A stretch of 64,000 bases of DNA from Sambucus nigra (taxonomy: Eukaryota; Streptophyta; Magnoliopsida; Dipsacales; Adoxaceae): contig OX422208.1 in assembly GCA_949130495.1 (NCBI GenBank), positions 401,195,885 through 401,259,884 on the forward strand, read 5' to 3'. The notes below the pieces were generated by a model that made no database searches, had not been told where the DNA came from, and was given only the letters and a program-made list of their open reading frames with translations. Position numbers and translations under genes: made by a program. Below are positions 57,612 to 64,000 of this stretch, in pieces. Position 1 is the stretch's first letter. Each line of letters begins with the position of its first letter.

Positions 57612-57994
57612 CTGAATGGACCTGTGGAGACCAAATTCAATAAGAAGAGGCATATCCATTGACCGGCATAAACGTTTGTCAGCCTCGGTCATAGCAGAGA
57701 TGATGGCATCCAGCGCCTGTAGTCTATGACCTATGATGCTGTCATTGATTTTTAGTTGCTCTATACGAGCAGCCAACGCATCAGCAGAGGATATTGGGAT
57801 GGCAGAGTCCCCACCTTTTTTCTTCTGCCTCTGATCCTCAGGGGCATGTTCAATAGAATCTCTCTTCTTGGTGGCCTGAGGCTTCGAGGTTGAGGGAGCT
57901 GGAGGAGGAGCATTAAGACCTGCCTTCTTCGCAAGCTTTGTTAAACTCGACGCAGCCATTTCCCAAAGCTCGTCTGAGATATCCTTCGGACGCT

Positions 57995-58073
57995 CTGCAA
58001 AATTGAAAGGTCTGAGTTAGAGGATCAGACATGCATAAACTTAGAGGTTCAACTTGGAATAAAAAATGCTTAC
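57995..58073 (-). other. Predicted intron 1 of Tat-2 antisense gene
   Basis: 79 nt on the minus strand, TTA|GTAAGC donor and CAATTTTGCAG acceptor, phase 1. Removing it links GLGGSPLADL to RPKDISDELWEMAASS. Confidence 0.7.
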
Positions 58074-59130
58074 TAAGATCGGCAAGAGGACTTCCTCCTA
58101 GACCTGTCTCAGAGAGGTAGTGAGGGGTCATCAAGTGTTCGAATTTAACAAGCATACCATGCATCCCCTGATCCTGAAGGTTTTTGACCTTCTGAATATT
58201 TTGTAGGCTTAGACCAAGGTCGGCCTTGGCAGTCATTGTGACCTTACCCCATCTTAGGGGCATCCTAGGCTCTAGCAGGGAAGAGGGAACACATGGACCA
58301 AATTCCCATGGCTCTGAAACAAAGAAGTATCGAGGCTTCCAGTTGTGATTGGAAGTCTGAGTTATCTGGAGCATCTTTTTCTCAGGCTTCCCAGCTACAA
58401 AATGATAGTAGCTCGGATGATTTTTGGCAGAGGAGGGGACATAGCAACCAACAAAGACCTGGACTGGAAGGTTCGAGTGGTGAACAACCCTTCATAGGAC
58501 TATGGCCCCAATTATGACTCTCCAAGCATTAGGGGACAATTGGGAAGGGGCCAAATTGATGTAGGCCAGGATAGACCTAATAATGGGATGGATGGGCAAA
58601 TGAAACCCTAACTTAAACATCTGCTCGTACAAGAAGATCTCACCATCTCGGCCATGGTAAGCCCTCTCATCCCTTAGAGGTCTCCTAAGCTTTATGGAGG
58701 GGATGATGGAGTACAGATATATGAAGCAAAGAAGGTCTACCTCAGTAACGGTACTCTCGATCTCGGCCACCTCAGAGATATCAACATCACTTCCAATGTC
58801 ATCATCATCGTCATTATCTAACTCAACGTCAGCCTGAGCAAACATTGATGGATTACTTGGGAACTTCTGAGAGAACTCAGCCCCGGTGACGATCGATAAG
58901 GGAATGGCGTCAAGAATGGGTGGAATAGCCAGACTCAGCTCAACAATATCAACCTTTGAGGAAGAGGACGAGGTGCTTGAATTATTATGGGACGAGGCCC
59001 GGTTAGAGACCTCGGGTTGATCAGGGGCCTGATCTTGCTGAGTTGTGAAGTCCATGGCCTCTTGGAAAAAATCCACAAACATAGGGTACTGAGGTGGAAG
59101 ACTCAGACTCAAACATGGATACGGGTACAA

Positions 59131-59885
59131 CAGGGATCTCTGCTTGGCTAAATGGTTCCAATGGATCAGGGTATATCACCTTCAGGGGTGGTGGAAAGAT
59201 AGGTCTGAGAGGGAATTCTTTCGACCTATGGGCCTCCTCCTGTGCTCTTTCTATTTTCCTAATTTTTTTTTAAAGTCTTCTCTCTGAGAGAAGGGAACTC
59301 CTCAAGAAGTTGGTAGAGGGGTCTGAGCATCAGAGGCAGACACTACACTTATGGAGCTTCTAAATGATAAACAAGATTGGCTAATGAAGTAAAGCAATTT
59401 AAGGATCAAACTACTAAACCTAGGGCAAATGCAGTTCGCCTGAAAGTATGGAGATCTCACCGAAGAACTCCAAAACTCGCTAAAAAATGCAAAAGTAAGA
59501 AGATTGAAGGAAAAATGAAGGAAAAGGAATGGAAGAGGGTTCCTGAGGATGGAATGGTAAGGAATAATGAAGTGAACGCGAGGAATCACCACCAAATGCC
59601 TAGAACCAAAGCTTTTCTAGAGAGAGAATGCTGCTGAAGAAAATCATGCCAGGAAAGAGAAATGAGGAAGAATGAGGGAAAAATAGGGTTTAAACCCTTA
59701 AATATGGAGGCACGTTTCCCAGGGCCCATCATTACCTTGGGAGCCCCAAAGGACGGCTGACAACACATGCTTGCCAGGCAAGCCACACTTCAGCAATGGA
59801 CAAGTGTCAAATGAATGTTGGCCCATAGAAGAATGACCTCGAAGAGGAAATAATCCCATAGTCACCTGCTCTCACATGTTACTAA
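59131..59885 (-). promoter_or_regulatory. Leader and promoter region of Tat-2 antisense gene
   Basis: On the minus strand a TATA-like CCATATTTAAGGG (59693-59705) precedes a pyrimidine-rich leader and the ATG. Between, one frame reads IFPPPLKVIYPDPLEPFSQA and VPVSMFESESSTSVPY without stops, so the true coding start may lie further upstream with a frameshift into the frame of exon 1. No other feature seen. Confidence 0.4.
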
Positions 59886-59900
59886 GGGTTGGGGGGTGAT
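59886..59900 (+). promoter_or_regulatory. Tat-2 polypurine tract
   Basis: GGGTTGGGGGGTGAT directly before the TGATATGCCCC start of the 3' LTR. Confidence 0.7.
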
Positions 59901-60852
59901 TGATATGCCCCAAGTGTCACCTCGGCTCAGGGACACCAGCCTCGGCCGAGACTATGGCCGACGCTGGAAGATCCTTGGATCGGTGACCAGTAGTCTTGGA
60001 CATCGAAGGGTCGGACTTAGCCGACATCACCACCAACCTCTTCAAGGGGAGACTGCATGAATCGGAAGGCCAATAGTTCGAATGATAACCCGAGTAATAA
60101 TAACGTCGGTCGTGGGTAGGCCGAGGTTACTAGGAACCATACTACTACCAAGGGCGACCTAATCAATAGTTCAGCCGATGTTCCACACATGCCAGCCTAA
60201 CCTCGGCCCAAGCCGACCTTGATGCCTTGCCTCGACTTCACTTAAGCCGAGACCTTCATGGCTCATCTCGGATTGAATAAGCAGCTAGTCCTTGTCAACC
60301 TAGGCTTCTCCCAAGCCGAGGTTACGACCAAGCATGAAGGCCGAGTACTAATTAACATGTGGATAAGGACACGTGGATACAAATCAGTTATAACAAATCA
60401 TTCCTCCCACGTGGGGGCAATATTTTATCATCATTCCCTACATGTGACAGTGACAAATGTCTTCTTCAGATTGGTTAGGTCAGCACACACATGCTCATTG
60501 CATGCATGGGGGTACATTACACCCCCCAGGTACTATATATAAAGGTCATCCTCTACCTTGCAAAGGATCCCCTAAATTAGCAACCCTAGATGAAACTCTG
60601 TCTAAACACACAGTAGAGAGAGAAAGCTTGAGAGATTGTAACTATGTCCATTAAAGGCCTCATACAGTGATACATATCATACACTTTCACAGTGGATGTA
60701 GGCCTAATTATCTGAACCACTTATATTCCGGTGTGAATCCTCTTCTCCTCACCTCCTTCTACTATATGTGTATGTACCCTTATGCTGCCATTGTTAACAT
60801 TGAATTGAGCTCACAAACACTTTGAAGGGTGGTGTTGTTTCCATCATCATCA
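59901..60852 (+). mobile_element. Tat-2 3' LTR (952 bp)
   Basis: Aligns from end to end with the 5' LTR; 17 differences in the first ~230 bases and about 23 in a ~430 base stretch by eye count. Ends ...CCATCATCATCA followed by the TSD. ORFs inside are chance. Confidence 0.92.
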
Positions 60853-60857
60853 TTGGG
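60853..60857. repeat. 5 bp TSD of Tat-2, right (TTGGG)
   Basis: Exact copy of 47650-47654. Confidence 0.85.
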
Positions 60858-61146
60858 ATTACTGTATTGGATTATTACTTGGGAATGTCCATTCCAATTG
60901 CATTTAAATTCTTTTATTTTTTCTATTCAGTAATCACTGTGGTAGAATAAAATGTGTAGTGTTATTCGTAAAGTAAAATAAATTTTGTTGAATTAAAATT
61001 TGGAAAGTTTTTAACACCAGCTTAATTGGGTATTGGGTGATTTGTAACTGTTTTCGACAATGTTGCTAAGAATGAGCCAACTATATATTCTGTTTTAGTT
61101 TGGTATGGGACTAGCCACCCGGTATTGAATTAGGCGGGGTGTTACA
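60858..61146 (+). mobile_element. Chromovirus-like LTR copy 1, last 289 bp
   Basis: Continuation of the LTR broken at 47654. Ends ...TTAGGCGGGGTGTTACA, the inverted match of the LTR start TGTAATACCCC. Total LTR length without Tat-2 is about 2.97 kb. Confidence 0.8.
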
Positions 61147-61479
61147 GGTGAGAATTATGAAACAGTAAGTATATTTAGGTCAAGGAACGTAGAAGTTGTG
61201 ACTTCAGGATTTATTTGTTTAATAGGTGAGGATCATTTTTTTTCCAAACTTTGTCACGAGGATGGTATGGGGTAGATTAAGTAAAGTTAAATTCGATTCA
61301 GTAGAAACTATATGGTGAGGCTTAGCGTATATCATCAATGCGGGATTTTCCATAATGTACTGTATGGGAAGTACGACCTAGATTACTTGCGATGTGAGAT
61401 TTATAATCAGAGTTGACCTTACCAGTATGATTTATCTTTCCGAATTTCGGGACAAAATTCTGTTATAAGTGGGTAAGTA
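61147..61479 (+). mobile_element. 333 bp residual interior of chromovirus-like element
   Basis: All that separates the two LTRs. Its end, TTTCGGGACAAAATTCTG then TTATAAGTGGGTAAGTA, resembles the 3' end of chromovirus pol (FRDEI-L) plus PPT just before the 3' LTR. No PBS, gag or pol domains: the interior was lost by deletion or the element was always non-autonomous. Confidence 0.65.
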
Positions 61480-64000
61480 TGTAATACCCCGTAATTTTAA
61501 TGACTTTTAAATTGGATTATATTATAAATTAATGGATTAATTGGATTTTATTATAAATTAACTCATTGGGTTTAAATCCGATTTATGGATATTAAAATGA
61601 ATGATTATGTATATTACTTAAAAATATTTAGGTAATATATGATTTCGATGTTATTGTTATACTGTGAGTTATTAATTCAGAAATTTGAATATTTAGTCGG
61701 ACATGGTATGGGACGTGTCGGGACAAATTTGTTAGATTAAAAATGAGATTTTTTAATCAACCTTATAGTCATTTCGAGTGCATCGTTGTGTCCGTAAGGG
61801 TTGAAATAGTCAGAAAAGTCTATTTGGATGTTGATTTTTGGCCTCGGGTCATTTGGAAATGAAAAGACACTCAAAAGGGCATTTTGGTCATTTTTACAGG
61901 GGGAATGAATAGCGATTTTGGATTTTGTCTTATTATACATATTTGGAGATTAGTTGTACGTAGGTTCATTTTCTCTTCTACATAAAAATTGAGAGGTCAC
62001 CTTTTGAGAGAGAGTGAAAGGGTGCTTGGGAGAAGAGAAGATTGCTTGGAAAGGAGGATAACCAAGGGCCAAAGGTCACCACCCCCAACCACCAACGAAA
62101 ATTGATCGGAGAAGGTGAGAACCACCTGTGTTAGACAACCCCAAAGGATCCGACCTTCATTAGAGGAAAGTAATTGATTATTGCAATCTAGTTAGTATAA
62201 TGTCCATGTTAGAATAGATGAAATTAATCATAATTTACATGTTAATTAGGTGAAAAATTGGAGATTTAAATTATGATTAAGGACTGGGTTAATTAGTGGT
62301 TGAAATTCCTTCATATATATAGAGGGTTAATCATGAAATTGAATTATATATTGATGAACGAATCTGGGTTGATTAGGTTCTTTAATTGAAAATTTGGAAA
62401 CTAGGGTTCATATAAATTGATTTGGGGATTTTATATAATTATGATGATTTATGACAAATTAATGATCCTAGGAGGTTAGGAATGATTTATAACCTGTTAG
62501 GTGTTGATGGATATTTGTGATGAGATGTTGGGTGTTGAATCTTAGAGGTTTTTAGGTTAAAAATTGGTGAAAAACGCTGAAATTTGGTGAAGAAGACGAA
62601 ACAGTAGGTCTCGCACGAAGTCACGCGAAGTGGTCCAAACGAGATGGGGATCTCGCGCAAAGTCGTTCGAATGACATTGGAAGTGGTTCGAACGAAATTG
62701 GAAGTGGTTCGAACGACATGTCATTCTGGGTCGAATGACATGTCATTCTAATTCAAACGACAGGGTGAATTTCTGGGAATTTTCTTAGAGTCCAGTTATG
62801 AGTTTGTCGGTTTATGGGAGTGAGAGAAATTACCAAATAGTAAATTCATATAGGAAAGAATTTTGGGAAAAGTATGTGAGAATTCATACCTTACTTATTT
62901 CGGTATAGAGAGAATGTACCTTGGATATAATGGGACTTAGGGAAGATCAGTAAGCCCTAGATAAGAATCGAATTAATATGATTGTGATTTAATTGATGAG
63001 AATTATGATAATTAAATTTAAGATGTAAAGTCATAATAATTTAATATGTAGGATTTATAGGGATATAATGCTACGTATGGAAATTATCTTAGGGTAGTGT
63101 GATTACCTTGTTGATACTATACCTATAGGTAGATGATAATGCCTATTTGATTAATTGATGATTGGTATGTATAACATACCTAGCTTACTTGCTATCGATG
63201 TGAGGTTTGCACGTGAGGGCAGTCATATCCTGATGAATCCATGGGATTTTTGATTTGTCGCTCGAGAACATAGGTCTATGAAAGACTTATCGGTGAGTTG
63301 ATAAGTCCGCTGACTATGGGAACGTAGGCATGTCCGTGACCCGCGGGTATGAGAACTATATTCGCCTCCAATTTTTGTGTTGATGTTTATGGTTCGAGGA
63401 ATCCTTACCGAACCTTTAGTTTCCTATTCGGAGATCAGCGATACTGGAACATGATAGCAGAGTGATGCATGAACCCCAGCTATGTCTCGGGGTGCCGTAT
63501 TATATATGTATATATATAATGAATTAAATGAATGTATATATAGTGGTTAGATAAATTTTTCTGTGTGATAATTGTAGATGACGGTGAATAGAGAAAAATA
63601 ATTGAATTAAGTTAATGAATATTTATTGGAAAAACTTAATTCATATTAATGGGAAACGTATATGAATGATTATACTCCGTATGGTATGGGACATACGGGG
63701 TTATAATATGGGATATAATCATTATATTGAAACTAGTTAGGAGGAACCCTTGACTAGGAGGTTAATAGAAAACATTAAGCGTGCACTCTAGATGAGAGGT
63801 GAGAATATCAAGTGAGAGTCTGGATACTAACATGTACATAATAAATTCTTTATTGCACTTGTTAAATACTTGCTGTTTTCAAAACTATTTTTACATCGGT
63901 CTCTCACCCGTTTCCTTGCATATTCTCTTTTCTATTGTACCTTCCATATCAGGTGTCTAGCATCAGGGACGCCAACCTTAGAGGATTATGACGAGCTATG
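61480..64000 (+). mobile_element. Chromovirus-like LTR copy 2 (runs off window)
   Basis: Starts TGTAATACCCCGTAATTTTA and follows copy 1 (44978-47500) base by base with ~5% differences in sampled stretches, up to the window end. About 450 bp of the LTR should lie beyond. Confidence 0.85.

Larger units (their letters stand above)
57003..59130 (-). pseudogene. Tat-2 antisense gene, three exons, one premature stop
   Basis: Minus-strand exons 59130-58074, 57994-57612 and 57527-57003 join with consistent phases (1 and 0) into 1965 nt, exactly 655 codons with the stop. The only break in exon 1 is TGA at 58494-58492, where family members have Trp (AIVL[W]RVVHHSN). N-terminus is Ser- and Asp-rich (NNSSTSSSSSKVD, ELDNDDDDDIGSDVD); then RPLRDERAYHGRDGEIFLYE, FKLGFHLPIHPIIRSILAYI and LSPNAWRVIIGAIVL, the 'putative gypsy type transposon' domain (PF04195-like). 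Then FVAGKPEKKML and a basic/Pro linker; exon 3 is a Lys/Glu coiled coil (EIDRLKSKAKESEKKVQGLE). Antisense ORFs are known in Tat/Retand elements. Product role unknown; ATG at 59130 or a later one is uncertain. Confidence 0.7.
47655..60852 (+). mobile_element. Tat-2: Tat/Retand-type Ty3/gypsy retrotransposon, 13.2 kb
   Basis: Complete structure: LTRs 47655-48607 and 59901-60852, TSD TTGGG, PBS, gag (48783), pol to 54789, a ~129 bp tandem array, a spliced minus-strand gene (59130-57003), PPT and 3' LTR. Dual RNase H and an antisense gene place it with Tat/Retand. Gag-pol has two frameshifts and roughly twenty in-frame stops, so it is inactive, but domain order is undisturbed. LTRs differ at about 40 of ~660 sampled positions by eye count. 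Confidence 0.92.

Overview
The window looks like heterochromatic DNA from a large-genome flowering plant. It consists almost entirely of nested, decaying transposable elements. I see no intact host gene, tRNA, rRNA or CRISPR array. Domain calls rest on family motifs read by eye; element limits rest on matched long terminal repeats (LTRs), target-site duplications (TSDs), primer-binding sites (PBS) and polypurine tracts (PPT).

Left part (1-9567): an AT-rich fold-back element (1-1140), a 2 x 141 bp tandem duplication, degenerate repeats, then a non-autonomous Ty3/gypsy-type element. That element keeps a broken 'plant transposon protein' gene (4204-5866), a long non-coding stretch, a PPT and a 1.4 kb 3' LTR (8152-9567). 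A 465 bp hAT-type MITE with a perfect 8 bp TSD interrupts its gene.

9573-17342: a 5'-truncated SIRE/Maximus-like Ty1/copia element (integrase, RT, RNase H, PPT, 2.2 kb LTR), then a second weakly supported copia-type LTR. 17343-40077: a minus-strand chromovirus-like element whose ~3 kb LTR is split by a 17.2 kb Tat/Ogre-type Ty3/gypsy element (Tat-1, 22698-39912, minus strand, TSD CCCAT). Tat-1 has gag, protease, RT, two RNase H domains and integrase, and carries genes on the opposite (plus) strand near its 3' end plus an ~81 bp tandem array.

40436-64000: a hAT transposase fragment, into which a second copia element of the same LTR family (copia B) appears inserted. A chromovirus-like LTR pair starts inside copia B's RNase H, and a 13.2 kb Tat/Retand-type element (Tat-2, 47655-60852, plus strand, TSD TTGGG) sits inside the left copy of that LTR. 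Tat-2 also has a minus-strand gene, with two clean introns and one premature stop, plus a ~129 bp tandem array.

Insertion order on the right is hAT, then copia B, then chromovirus LTR element, then Tat-2. In the middle it is chromovirus-like element, then Tat-1. The most interesting content is the pair of intron-containing genes antisense to the retrotransposon polyproteins, with their own TATA-like promoters, next to element-specific tandem arrays.
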